Assembly: GCF_025165795.1 (NCBI RefSeq)
Contig: NZ_JAJAGO010000003.1
Span: 186,001 to 250,000 of the forward strand
Direction of reading: 5' to 3'
Length of the DNA: 64,000 nt
DNA from: Streptomyces gossypii
GTDB taxonomy: Bacteria; Actinomycetota; Actinomycetes; Streptomycetales; Streptomycetaceae
Below, piece by piece: positions 8,172 to 16,287 of the stretch. Each line of letters starts with the position of its first letter. The first letter of the stretch is position 1. Below the pieces are notes generated by a model. That model made no database searches and was not told where the DNA came from. It worked only from the letters and a program-made list of their open reading frames with translations. The translations under genes and the position numbers were made by a program.

Positions 8172-9233
8172 ATGGGGCTGCGGCTGCGAGGCTGGTGGGA
8201 GCGGGGCGGGCGGCTGCGCAGGGGAGTGCTTGCCACGATCGTGGCGGCGGCCGTCGTGGTGCCGCTGTCCGGTGCCGGGCAGGCGCGGGCGACGCCCGCA
8301 CCCGCACCGCCCCGGCTTCCCGCCCTCACCGCCGCCAATCTGGCGGAGCACTACGCGGCCGACCGCGCCGCGGCCCGCGCCGCCGCCCGGATGGCACAGA
8401 CCCACGGAGACGGCGAGCGGGCAGCGAACCTCTACGCACTCGCCTCCCCCCAGCGCCAGTTGCTCGCCTTCGACGGCCGGGGCGACGGCCGCGCCGTCGA
8501 GGTGCTTGGCGAGCTGGCGACCGCCGACCGCATCGCCGTCCTGGTGCCAGGCGCCGATACCACCGTGGACACCTTCGATCCGTCCGAGGGCACCGACAAC
8601 CCCGCCAAGTCGCTTGCCGGTGCGGCCCGTTCTCTGTACGCGGAGGCCCGGCGGCAGGCCCCGCGCGCGCGTGTCGCCGTGGTGGCCTGGCTGGGTTACG
8701 ACACTCCGGGGACGGTCAGCACGGAGGCCCTGACCACCGGCCGCGCCGACGACGGGGCCGTGGAACTGCGGAGCTTCATCAACTCATTGCGCCACGTCAC
8801 CGCTCCGGACGCACGGTTCGCGCTGCTGTGCCACTCGTACGGCTCGGCAGTCTGCGGGCGTGCTGCCGATGAGCTTCCGGCGGCAACAGCCCGCGGGCGG
8901 GGTGCGGCTGCGGTCGATCGGGCGGTTACCGACATCGCCTTCTTCGGCAGCCCTGGCACGGGTGCCGAGAGCGCCGACGCGCTCGGCACCGAGGCCCGTG
9001 TCTGGGCCGGGCGGGGTGGCGACGACTGGATAGAGCACGTCCCCCATGCCGGCCCCGACCTGCTCGGTACGCACCTGGGGCTCGGCCCCGACCCGCTCTC
9101 CGGCGACTTCGGCGCCCGCCGCTTCGCCGCCGGAGACGGCGGGCACAGCGACTATCTGCGCCCCGGATCGGAGTCGCTGCGCAACCTCGCTCGGATCGCG
9201 CGCGGTGAATCATCGGCGGTCGGCCATGGTTGA
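8172..9233 (+). CDS. Secreted alpha/beta hydrolase (DUF1023-like)
   Basis: A 353-residue protein with an N-terminal signal (RRGVLATIVAAAVVVPLSGA, then Ala-Pro linker) and an alpha/beta-hydrolase domain. Diagnostic segments are DRIAVLVPGADTTVDTF, VAVVAWLGYDTPG and the nucleophile elbow FALLCHSYGSAVCG, where the serine of HSYGS is the likely nucleophile. The late GGHSDYL supplies the histidine. This layout matches the large family of actinomycete secreted or membrane-anchored hydrolases of unknown substrate. The stop overlaps the next gene by 8 bp, implying co-transcription. Confidence 0.85.
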   Translation: MGLRLRGWWERGGRLRRGVLATIVAAAVVVPLSGAGQARATPAPAPPRLPALTAANLAEHYAADRAAARAAARMAQTHGDGERAANLYALASPQRQLLAFDGRGDGRAVEVLGELATADRIAVLVPGADTTVDTFDPSEGTDNPAKSLAGAARSLYAEARRQAPRARVAVVAWLGYDTPGTVSTEALTTGRADDGAVELRSFINSLRHVTAPDARFALLCHSYGSAVCGRAADELPAATARGRGAAAVDRAVTDIAFFGSPGTGAESADALGTEARVWAGRGGDDWIEHVPHAGPDLLGTHLGLGPDPLSGDFGARRFAAGDGGHSDYLRPGSESLRNLARIARGESSAVGHG

Positions 9234-10104
9234 ACGGCGCGGGCAGGACGGCGCCACCGGGGCGCCGGGCGCGCTCGCGCTACTCGCCCTGGTTCTCGTC
9301 CTCGGGGGTTGGCTGCTCGCGGCATCGCGCCAGGGCGACGTGCAACTGGACGGGGCCGGCTCGCTGACCTGGCTGCCGGCACTGGCCCCGGCTTCCTGGG
9401 TGCTGTACCCCCTCGCCGTCCTGTTCCTGCTCGGCGGCTATACCGCCGTACGCAGTCAGGCCCACGCCCAGGGAGCGCCGTACGGAGCATGGCTGCGGGG
9501 GTGGCTCGGCCGTGCCGCGCGGCCGGTCCTGGCACTGCTGGTGGCGTGGGCCGCGTCGGCGGTATCACTTGTCACGATCGGCGCGGACGGCGGGACTGTT
9601 CACACCCTGTTGACGATGGTGGTCGCACCCCTGTGGTTCCTGCCGGTCCTCGGCGTACTGATCGCGATCACACCCCTGACCGCCCGATTGAATCCGCTCT
9701 GGCCGCTGGCCGTGGTGCTCCATGCCGACCTGTACCGCTCCGGCCACGAGAGCACCCCGGAATGGCTCAGCTGGACCAACGTCCTGGCGGTCTGGCTGGT
9801 CCCGTACTGTCTGGGCGCCTCCTGGGCGCACGGCGCGTTCGCCCGCGCTCGTACGGCTGCCGCGCTGCTGGCCGTGGGCGCGGCGGGCTTCACAGGTCTG
9901 GTGCTGTGGGCCGGCGCCTCCCCCACCGAGCCGCCCGGCCTCCAGCCGCCCAGCTTGACCGTTGTCTTCCTCGGTCTCGCTCAGTGCGGGGGAGCACTGC
10001 TGCTGCGCGGGCCCCTGCGAAGGTGGCTCGCCCGCCCTGCCGGAGCGCGGCGGTGGCCCTGGCGCGGAGCCGGTGGGGCACCTCTTCACCGGTCGACGGT
10101 ATGA
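9226..10104 (+). CDS. Multi-pass membrane protein, acyltransferase-3-like
   Basis: A 292-residue integral membrane protein with roughly eight to nine hydrophobic helices. The pattern ASWVLYPLAVLFLLGGYTAV, then an Arg-rich loop and LARPVLALLVAWAASAV, then VVAPLWFLPVLGVLIAITPL resembles the acyltransferase-3/OafA membrane fold. The usual early catalytic histidine is not evident, so it may be an inactive or divergent relative. The ATG at 9226 overlaps the end of the hydrolase gene, and the pair is probably one transcription unit. Confidence 0.6.
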   Translation: MVERRGQDGATGAPGALALLALVLVLGGWLLAASRQGDVQLDGAGSLTWLPALAPASWVLYPLAVLFLLGGYTAVRSQAHAQGAPYGAWLRGWLGRAARPVLALLVAWAASAVSLVTIGADGGTVHTLLTMVVAPLWFLPVLGVLIAITPLTARLNPLWPLAVVLHADLYRSGHESTPEWLSWTNVLAVWLVPYCLGASWAHGAFARARTAAALLAVGAAGFTGLVLWAGASPTEPPGLQPPSLTVVFLGLAQCGGALLLRGPLRRWLARPAGARRWPWRGAGGAPLHRSTV

Positions 10105-10207
10105 GCGCTTCCACCGTCCTTCCGTGGTCTCCGCGCCGACGGATGGAGAACGCCGCGGGCGCCGCGGGGAGGCGGGGGCCGTGATGCTGCCGCCTAGACT
10201 CCCCGCC

Positions 10208-11563
10208 ATGGCCAGGGAGAAGATCACCGGGTGGCTGCGCCATGCGGCGGGCGGGCTGCGGGAGGACCTGCTGCGGGCACCCGTGCTGCCCATGCCCCCC
10301 ATGGCCGGGCCGCGCCTGCTGCGCAGGCTGCCGCACGTGTTCTTCGGTGCCCTGGCGCTGGTGCTGCTGACCAGCGCCGTGCAGTTCCAGGACGCCTACG
10401 GGGTCGCGAGCGGCCCAGCGACGGTGCTCGGGCTCGGCCACTCCGCAGCCGTCGCGCTCGGTCTGTACCGGCCGATGCTGGGCTGGTGGCTCTCGATCGC
10501 CGTCTTCGTCGCCGGCGCCGCGGCGACGGCCCCGCCCGCCGACCCCAGCGCGGTCTGGCCCTGGCCCGTGGCCGGGCTCTTCGCGCACACCGCCGTGCAA
10601 CTGCTGCTGTCACTCCGCGTACCGGCGCGGGTGACCGCGCAGACGCTGTCCGCCGCGCTGCTGCTGACGGTGGCGATCAACGCGCGCGGCCCCGGAGGGG
10701 AGTACTCGGACAGCGTCGTCTTCGCGGCTGCCCTGTTCTCCCTCGCAGCCGTCATCGGCGTCTCGATGCACCGGGCGCGCGAGGCGCGTCAGCAGCTGCG
10801 GGCGCAAGAGACGCTGACCGCCGAGGAACGCGCCCGGCGCACGCTCCTGGAGGAGCGCAGCCGCATCGCGCGCGAGTTGCACGACGTCGTCGCGCACCAC
10901 ATGTCGGTGATCTCCATCCAGGCGGAGGCCGCGCCGTACCGGGTGCAGGATCCGCCTGAGGAACTCACCCGCAGTTTCACCGTGATCCGCTCCAACGCGT
11001 TGGAGGCGCTGGCCGAACTGCGCCGGGTGCTCGGCGTCCTGCGCTCCGAGGAGCACGGCGGGCGCCCGTCCGACGGCACCCCCGACGCCCCGCAGCCCTC
11101 ACTGGACCGGCTCGACGACCTGGTCGCCAACGTCCGTACGGCCGGGCTGGACGTACGGACCAACGTCACCGGCGAGCCCCGCCTCCTGCCGCCGGGCGTC
11201 GAGCTGTCGGTCTACCGCATCGTGCAGGAGGCGCTGAGCAACGCGCTGCGTCACGCGGCGGGCTCGCGGGTGCGGGTGGAGATCGCGCACGGGCCGGACG
11301 GCATACGGGTGAGCGTCGCCAACACCGCGCCACGCCAGCCGCCCGAGCCCTCGCCGGGCGCCGGTCACGGACTGCTGGGCATGCGGGAACGCGCCACCAT
11401 GCTCGGCGGTGAGCTCGCCGCCGGACCAGGCCCGGACGGTGGCTTCCAGGTCACCGCCTTCCTCCCCGTTCATCAGGAAGCGGCCGACCACCCCGACGCA
11501 CATGCCCCTCCCGCCGGCGCCCGCAACGCCGACCCCCGCAACCCAGAAGGAGAACGCGAATGA
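10208..11563 (+). CDS. NarL-type sensor histidine kinase
   Basis: A kinase of about 451 residues. An N-terminal region with four to six membrane helices is followed by a HisKA_3 dimerisation domain (EERSRIARELHDVVAHHMSV, phosphoacceptor His in ELHDVVAHH) and an HATPase domain (QEALSNALRHAAGS, the N box, and GHGLLGMRERATMLGG, the G box). I prefer the ATG at 10208 because TAGACT lies 7 nt upstream, a leaderless pattern; a GTG/ATG pair at 10181/10184 is the alternative. It overlaps the response-regulator gene by 4 nt (ATGA). Signal unknown. Confidence 0.9.
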   Translation: MAREKITGWLRHAAGGLREDLLRAPVLPMPPMAGPRLLRRLPHVFFGALALVLLTSAVQFQDAYGVASGPATVLGLGHSAAVALGLYRPMLGWWLSIAVFVAGAAATAPPADPSAVWPWPVAGLFAHTAVQLLLSLRVPARVTAQTLSAALLLTVAINARGPGGEYSDSVVFAAALFSLAAVIGVSMHRAREARQQLRAQETLTAEERARRTLLEERSRIARELHDVVAHHMSVISIQAEAAPYRVQDPPEELTRSFTVIRSNALEALAELRRVLGVLRSEEHGGRPSDGTPDAPQPSLDRLDDLVANVRTAGLDVRTNVTGEPRLLPPGVELSVYRIVQEALSNALRHAAGSRVRVEIAHGPDGIRVSVANTAPRQPPEPSPGAGHGLLGMRERATMLGGELAAGPGPDGGFQVTAFLPVHQEAADHPDAHAPPAGARNADPRNPEGERE

Positions 11564-12231
11564 CGGTGGAGACGATCCGCGTCGTGATCGCCGACGACCA
11601 GATGATGGTGCGCGAGGGCTTCTCCGTGCTGCTCAACGCGCAGCCGGGCATCGAGGTCGTCGGCCACGCGGAGGACGGCCGGGAGGCCGTCACCCAGGCC
11701 GCCGCGCTCCGCCCGGACGTCATGCTCATGGACATCCGGATGCCGGAGCTGAACGGCATCGAGGCCACGCGGCAGATCGCGGCCCGGTCCGGCGAGACCA
11801 CCCGCGTCCTCGTACTGACCACCTTCGATCTGGACGAGTACGTCTACGACGCGCTGCGTGCCGGAGCCAGCGGTTTCCTGCTCAAGGACGCCTCCGCCGG
11901 GCAGCTCGCCGAGGCGGTAAGGGTGGTGGCGGCGGGCGAGGCGCTGCTCGCGCCGAACATCACGCGGCGGCTGATCGCCGAGTTCGCCCAGCAGGGCACG
12001 GTACGCGGGCCGCGCGTGGAGCGGCTGGGCACACTCACCGAGCGTGAGACGGAGGTGCTGTCGCTGATCGCACAGGGCCTGTCGAACGGCGAGATCGCCG
12101 CCCGGCTGGTGGTCGCCGAGCAGACGGTGAAGACTCATGTGGGGCGCATCCTGGTCAAGCTCGGACTGCGCGACCGTACGCAGGCGGCGGTCTTCGCGTA
12201 CGAGGCGCGGCTCGTTACTCCGGGCGGCTGA
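11560..12231 (+). CDS. NarL/FixJ-type response regulator
   Basis: A 223-residue two-domain regulator. The receiver has the acidic pocket and phosphoacceptor in VIADDQMMVREGF and PDVMLMDIRMPELNG, the T in VLVLTTFDLDEYV and the K in FLLKDASAGQL. The C-terminal LuxR-type helix-turn-helix is LTERETEVLSLIAQGLSNGE, then VKTHVGRILVKLGLRDRTQA. It is translationally coupled to the kinase at 10208-11563 and forms its cognate pair. Confidence 0.95.
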   Translation: MTVETIRVVIADDQMMVREGFSVLLNAQPGIEVVGHAEDGREAVTQAAALRPDVMLMDIRMPELNGIEATRQIAARSGETTRVLVLTTFDLDEYVYDALRAGASGFLLKDASAGQLAEAVRVVAAGEALLAPNITRRLIAEFAQQGTVRGPRVERLGTLTERETEVLSLIAQGLSNGEIAARLVVAEQTVKTHVGRILVKLGLRDRTQAAVFAYEARLVTPGG

Positions 12232-12273
12232 GCCGCGTCACCCGATTGCAGGCACATCACCCGGCCGGGCTCC

Positions 12274-13050
12274 TCACCCGGCGGGCTTGCGGGCCTCGAT
12301 CAGGTAGCGGGTCGCATGGGCGACGAAGGGGCCTTCCGTTGCGAGCCGGTCGTGCAGCTCGCCCAGCCGCTCCCGGTAGGCGCCGACCGTGAAGCCGGGC
12401 ACCATCCAGATCACCTTGCGCAGGAAGTAGATCACCGCGCCGATGTCGAAGAACTCGGAGCGCAGCGTCTCCATCCGCAGATCCCTGACCTCCAGACCGG
12501 CTTCTCCCGCCGCCCGCCGGGCATCGTCGGGGTGGCGGCTGTGCCGTACCTCCTCGGACTGCGGCCCAAGAAAGTACTCGACCAGCTCGAACATGCTCGC
12601 GGGGCCGACATGCTGCGCCAGATACGTACCACCGGGCAGCAGTACCCGGGCGATCTCGTCCCACCAGACGGTCACCGGGTGCCGGCTGGTCACCAGGTCG
12701 AACGCGGCGTCGGCGAACGGCAGCGGCGGTTCGTCCGGGTCCGCCACCACGACGGCTCCACGCGGGTGCAGCAGCTGTGTGGCCTTCGCGAGGTTCGGTG
12801 GCCAGAACTCCGTGGCGGCCATCGCCGCAGGGAAGCGCGGTGCCTCGGCGAGGACTTCGCCGCCGCCCGTCTGGATGTCCAGTGCGGCGGACGCCTCGGC
12901 CAGCCGCCCGCTCATCACGCGCTGGTACCCCCAGGAGGGCCGCTGCTCGGTGGCGCGGCCGTCCAGCCAGGAGAAGTCCCACCCCTCCACGGGTGCGGCT
13001 TCGGCCTCGGCCGCAAGGTCCTCGAACGTACGTGATCTCTGGGACGCCAT
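12274..13050 (-). CDS. Class I SAM-dependent methyltransferase
   Basis: A 258-residue enzyme. The SAM-binding region has ALDIQTGGGEVLAEA (motif I, DxxTGGGE), VVVADPDEPPLPFADAAFDL (motif II region) and ARVLLPGGTYLAQHVGP (post III). These fit the small actinomycete methyltransferases of the Methyltransf_11 type. The ATG at 13050 is chosen over upstream in-frame starts because it opens at the conserved region. Tail-to-tail with the response regulator and divergent from the peptide operon. Substrate not predictable. Confidence 0.8.
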   Translation of the reverse strand: MASQRSRTFEDLAAEAEAAPVEGWDFSWLDGRATEQRPSWGYQRVMSGRLAEASAALDIQTGGGEVLAEAPRFPAAMAATEFWPPNLAKATQLLHPRGAVVVADPDEPPLPFADAAFDLVTSRHPVTVWWDEIARVLLPGGTYLAQHVGPASMFELVEYFLGPQSEEVRHSRHPDDARRAAGEAGLEVRDLRMETLRSEFFDIGAVIYFLRKVIWMVPGFTVGAYRERLGELHDRLATEGPFVAHATRYLIEARKPAG

Positions 13051-13228
13051 GCGGGAATCATCGCGGCGCGGGTGTGGATCGGCCACCGGATTTGTGCCGG
13101 ACGCGCGAAGCACTCTCCCCCGAACGGCCCATGGCGCTCCCTCAGTTGTCGAGGAAATCCGCTGGTGGGAGCGGGCCTTGGGAAGTTCCCGCCCACTGGG
13201 TTTGCAGAACCGTGCATATCGGTTTCTA

Positions 13229-13242
13229 CTGACTAAAGTCAG
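13229..13242. promoter_or_regulatory. Palindromic operator upstream of the peptide operon
   Basis: CTGACT-AA-AGTCAG is a perfect 6-2-6 inverted repeat about 30 bp before the peptide start. A second small hairpin, CCCCTTAGGGG (13251-13261), lies just before the start codons and may affect translation. Confidence 0.5.
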
Positions 13243-13269
13243 ACAACCTACCCCTTAGGGGATGATCCC

Positions 13270-13452
13270 ATGATGCCCGTTGGCACTCCGAACACCCTGG
13301 CTACCGAGACGATGGCGGACGACGTCGAATCGCTCCTCAACCCCACAGAAGCAGACGGAATCTTCCGTGACTCGGCCGAGTGCGCCGGCCTCCTGCTGTT
13401 CGTCGGTGCGCTGCTTCTCTCGCCGCAGACCCCGCGGCCGAAGAAGGGCTGA
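13270..13452 (+). CDS. 60-residue peptide, possible precursor or small membrane peptide
   Basis: A short gene directly before a coupled four-gene operon. Residues 1-35 are polar and acidic (MADDVESLLNPTEADGIFRD). Residues 38-50 are strongly hydrophobic (CAGLLLFVGALLL), with one cysteine at position 38, and the last eight are Pro/Lys-rich (TPRPKKG). That leader-plus-hydrophobic-core shape would suit a ribosomal peptide precursor, a small single-pass membrane peptide, or a bacteriocin-like product. ATG codons at 13270 and 13273 are both possible. I match no known precursor family. Its reality rests on position and layout, not homology. Confidence 0.5.
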   Translation: MMPVGTPNTLATETMADDVESLLNPTEADGIFRDSAECAGLLLFVGALLLSPQTPRPKKG

Positions 13453-13460
13453 CTCGAATC

Positions 13461-14171
13461 GTGTCAGCGGAGCACTCTGATACTGCGAGCCGCGTGTCGG
13501 ACGTAGTACAGGAATTCGCGTCAGTGGTCGTCCTCGCCCTTCGGGGCGGGGGCGACCCCTTTGACCTGCTGGGTTCGGTGCTGAGCCGTTCCGACGACCC
13601 GGCGACGGTCGCGGCCGTACGGGTGCTGGGGGCCGATGCGTTCGCCCCGTGCACCCTGCGCGGCAAGACACCCACGGACGCCGATGTGGCGCTGGTCGAA
13701 GGCGCCGTCGGAGCCTTCCCGCCGAAGCCCGGTGCGTCGTCCGCCAGCGCGTGGAGTCACTGGGGCATGCGTGCGGCGCTGCACCGCGTACGGACGGGTG
13801 CACCGGGTCCCGACCTGGGTCCCGAACCGGACCCGGAAACCGGCTGGGTCGCAAGCGAGCCCTGGCAGCGCATGACCCATCAGCTCTCCCAACTCGCCGC
13901 GCTGGCCGTCCCCGGCCTGCCCTCTCCGCTGGCGGCGGCGGTCGCCAAGCGGCCGGTGGACCTGGCGCGGGGCTTCGTACGGGCGGTGCGGCGGCGGGAC
14001 TGGCTGCAGGCGGCCGGAGCGGGGCGCTGGCTGGCGGTGACCGAAGGGGTCCCGGCCTCGCTCGGGCTCGACGGCGGCCTGGACCTCATCCACCACATGG
14101 GTGCGGCTGACGCCCGTGTGGCCCTCCAGGTACGGGCCGCGCAGCTCGCCCGCGAAGGAGCGTCCGGGTGA
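13461..14171 (+). CDS. Unknown protein, first gene of the coupled operon
   Basis: A 236-residue soluble protein starting with GTG at 13461, 8 nt after the peptide stop. It is largely helical and Ala/Leu/Val-rich. Noticeable segments are VVQEFASVVVLALRGGGDPF, SAWSHWGMRAALHRV and GLDLIHHMGAADARVALQV. I do not recognise the family. The last codons overlap the next gene by GTGA, so the two are translationally coupled. It has no signal peptide or membrane helix, which suggests a cytoplasmic partner of the proteins downstream. Confidence 0.75.
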   Translation: MSAEHSDTASRVSDVVQEFASVVVLALRGGGDPFDLLGSVLSRSDDPATVAAVRVLGADAFAPCTLRGKTPTDADVALVEGAVGAFPPKPGASSASAWSHWGMRAALHRVRTGAPGPDLGPEPDPETGWVASEPWQRMTHQLSQLAALAVPGLPSPLAAAVAKRPVDLARGFVRAVRRRDWLQAAGAGRWLAVTEGVPASLGLDGGLDLIHHMGAADARVALQVRAAQLAREGASG

Positions 14172-15298
14172 GCGCGGCGCATTCCACGGCGGCGCAGGAC
14201 ACCGCGGCGGAGCTGGACCGTGTCTCGCTCTCCGCGCTGTCCTGGCTGCACGGCCACCTCCCGGACTTCCGGCTGCCCGAGGACGTCACCGCACCCGAGG
14301 TGAGCCGCAGCCTCACCCTGAAGCCGCTGGCGGAGCTTGCCGAGATCAGCTCGAACACTCTGCGAGTGAGCCCCGCAGGCAGCGTTCAGCATCAACTCGC
14401 GGGTGAACTCCTTGACTTCGCCTGGTGCGAGACCGGCCAGGGCGAACTGCTCCAGACGTTGGCACGCGGTGAGCCGTACGCCACCTACCCGCTGGAGGTC
14501 TACGGGGCGTTCGCCGAAGCGGGGCTGCGGCACCCGCAGTTCGAGGAGTTCGCCCGTTTCATCGCCACGACACGGGCGTGGGGGCTGGCCGAACACGAGC
14601 CGACCCGCAAACTCGCGCTGCTCAACGTGCAGCGCAGGCTGGGCGTCTGTCCCGGACCGGACTGGCCCGAGGACGGCCCGGGCGCGGGCATCGAGGCGAG
14701 GATCGCGGACGCGTACCGCGCCGAAGCAAAGTTCGACGAGGCGATGCGGCGCACCTGGCTGGGCGGTCTGGCCGAGCCGTGGACCTTCGAAGTGCACGCG
14801 GGATACGCCCTGACGCACTACGTCTTCCATGTCACCAACTGGGGTGCGGAGCCCGAGCGGCTCCCGGTGGAGGTCTGCGACCACCTCACGTTGTGGCTGC
14901 CCGCCTGGCTGGACTCCTGCGCGGAGAGCGAGTTGTGGGACCTCACCGGCGAACTGCTGGCCGTCGCCGCGAGCCTGCCCGGCTCCGGCCCGTGGCAGGT
15001 ACCGGTCGCTGAGGTGTGGGGGGCATACGCGAGGGCGCAGAACGCCGCGGGAGCCATCGCGGAGTCCGGGCCGCCGCCCGCCGTCGATGTGCGGCCCGTG
15101 CCGGGCAGCCGGGAGTCCTTCCTCTCCTGCTACCACTCCACTCTGGTCGGCGCCTTCGCCGCCGTACTGACCGCCGCCCGCATCCGTGCCGCCGCCGTGC
15201 CGCCGGATGCGGCACCGGGATTGTCACGGGCCCCGGCACCGGAATCCGGAACGCGCGCGGCACCCGTCCCTTCGACGTCCGGTGGAGGCCGTTCGTGA
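14168..15298 (+). CDS. Unknown His-containing protein A (paralogue of the next gene)
   Basis: A 376-residue protein, probably all-helical, with about 30% similarity by eye to the following gene product. Shared features are RRTWLGGLAEPWTFEVHAGY, then ALTHYVFHVTNWG with His210, His217 and His221, LWLPAWLDSC, ELWDLTGELLAVAASLP, and near the C-terminus CYHSTLVGAFA (His323). The HxxYxxTHxVFHxTxWG core looks like a metal or active-site motif. I recall similar actinomycete proteins annotated only as a domain of unknown function. GTG start overlaps the preceding stop and its own stop overlaps the next GTG. Confidence 0.8.
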   Translation: MSAAHSTAAQDTAAELDRVSLSALSWLHGHLPDFRLPEDVTAPEVSRSLTLKPLAELAEISSNTLRVSPAGSVQHQLAGELLDFAWCETGQGELLQTLARGEPYATYPLEVYGAFAEAGLRHPQFEEFARFIATTRAWGLAEHEPTRKLALLNVQRRLGVCPGPDWPEDGPGAGIEARIADAYRAEAKFDEAMRRTWLGGLAEPWTFEVHAGYALTHYVFHVTNWGAEPERLPVEVCDHLTLWLPAWLDSCAESELWDLTGELLAVAASLPGSGPWQVPVAEVWGAYARAQNAAGAIAESGPPPAVDVRPVPGSRESFLSCYHSTLVGAFAAVLTAARIRAAAVPPDAAPGLSRAPAPESGTRAAPVPSTSGGGRS

Positions 15299-16287
15299 CC
15301 AGTCGCCCGTCCAGTTCCCCCACAAGCCCGCCCCCGCCCGGCCCCCTCGCGACGAGCGCACCTCCCATCAGCCCGCAACTGCTGCACCGCGTGGGTGCCG
15401 GAGCGCTGGAGTGGCTCGCGGCGAACCGTACGCACTTCAGGGCCCGGACGGACGCGTCCACTTCGGCCCTGGAGATCGGGGAGCGCTTCAAGCCCATCGG
15501 TGAACTCGCCGTCATCGGCAAGGTGCTCTTCCGCGAGGGCGTCGCCGGATCCCAGCAGTCCGCCATCATCCGGAAGCTGCTCGACTACGCCTGGCGGGAG
15601 GTGCTGGACGGAGGTGAGCTGCTGGCCTGGCTCCAGCGCCGGGAGCCGCTCTCGCCCATCCCGCTGGAGCTGTACGTGCCGTTCCAGGAGCTCGGCTACC
15701 GCAATCAGGAGGTCGAGGGCCGGGCCCGGCTCGCCCGGGGGCTGACCAGCTGGACGGCCCTGGAGATGGCGCCCAACCGGCGGCTCGGCCTGGCCCGGGT
15801 CGAGATCCGTGCGGGGCTGCCGCCCAGCATCGAGGTGGCGGAGGCCGCCCGGCGCACCTGGCTGGGGCGTACGCCCGAACCGTGGACGGCCGTCTACCAC
15901 ATCGCGTACGACGTCACCCACACCGTCTTCCACCTCACCGACTGGGGAGAGCATCCCGAGGCGCTGCCAACGGACATCGCCGACTATCTCGAACTGTGGC
16001 TGCCGGTGTGGATCGAGGACTGGGCCTCCGTCGAACACTGGGATCTGCTCGGTGAGCTGCTCGTCGTCGACGCCTGCCTGCCGCGTCCCACCCTCGACCC
16101 GGCTGCCTGGCAGCTGTACGCGGCGGCGCAGCAGCCGGACGGTGCGATGCCCGTGCAGCGCACCCTGCCGCCCGGAGACCCGGCGGACACCTTCGACCTG
16201 GCCTATCACCCCACGCTGGTCGCGGCGTTCGCCTCGGTGATGGCCACCTCGCGTGCCATGACGGCGCTGACGGTGCCGCAGCCGTGA
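15295..16287 (+). CDS. Unknown His-containing protein B (paralogue of the preceding gene)
   Basis: A 330-residue paralogue of the product at 14168-15298. After a Pro/Ser-rich N-terminus (first ~25 residues) it has ARRTWLGRTPEPWTAVYHIAY, DVTHTVFHLTDWG (His202, His209, His213), LWLPVWIEDW, EHWDLLGELLVVDACLP and AYHPTLVAAFA (His305). The four histidines, two tryptophans and the WDLxGELL helix are the strictly shared core. Tandem retention of two diverged copies suggests a heterodimer or two successive reactions. Coupled to both neighbours by GTGA overlaps. Confidence 0.8.
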   Translation: MTSRPSSSPTSPPPPGPLATSAPPISPQLLHRVGAGALEWLAANRTHFRARTDASTSALEIGERFKPIGELAVIGKVLFREGVAGSQQSAIIRKLLDYAWREVLDGGELLAWLQRREPLSPIPLELYVPFQELGYRNQEVEGRARLARGLTSWTALEMAPNRRLGLARVEIRAGLPPSIEVAEAARRTWLGRTPEPWTAVYHIAYDVTHTVFHLTDWGEHPEALPTDIADYLELWLPVWIEDWASVEHWDLLGELLVVDACLPRPTLDPAAWQLYAAAQQPDGAMPVQRTLPPGDPADTFDLAYHPTLVAAFASVMATSRAMTALTVPQP

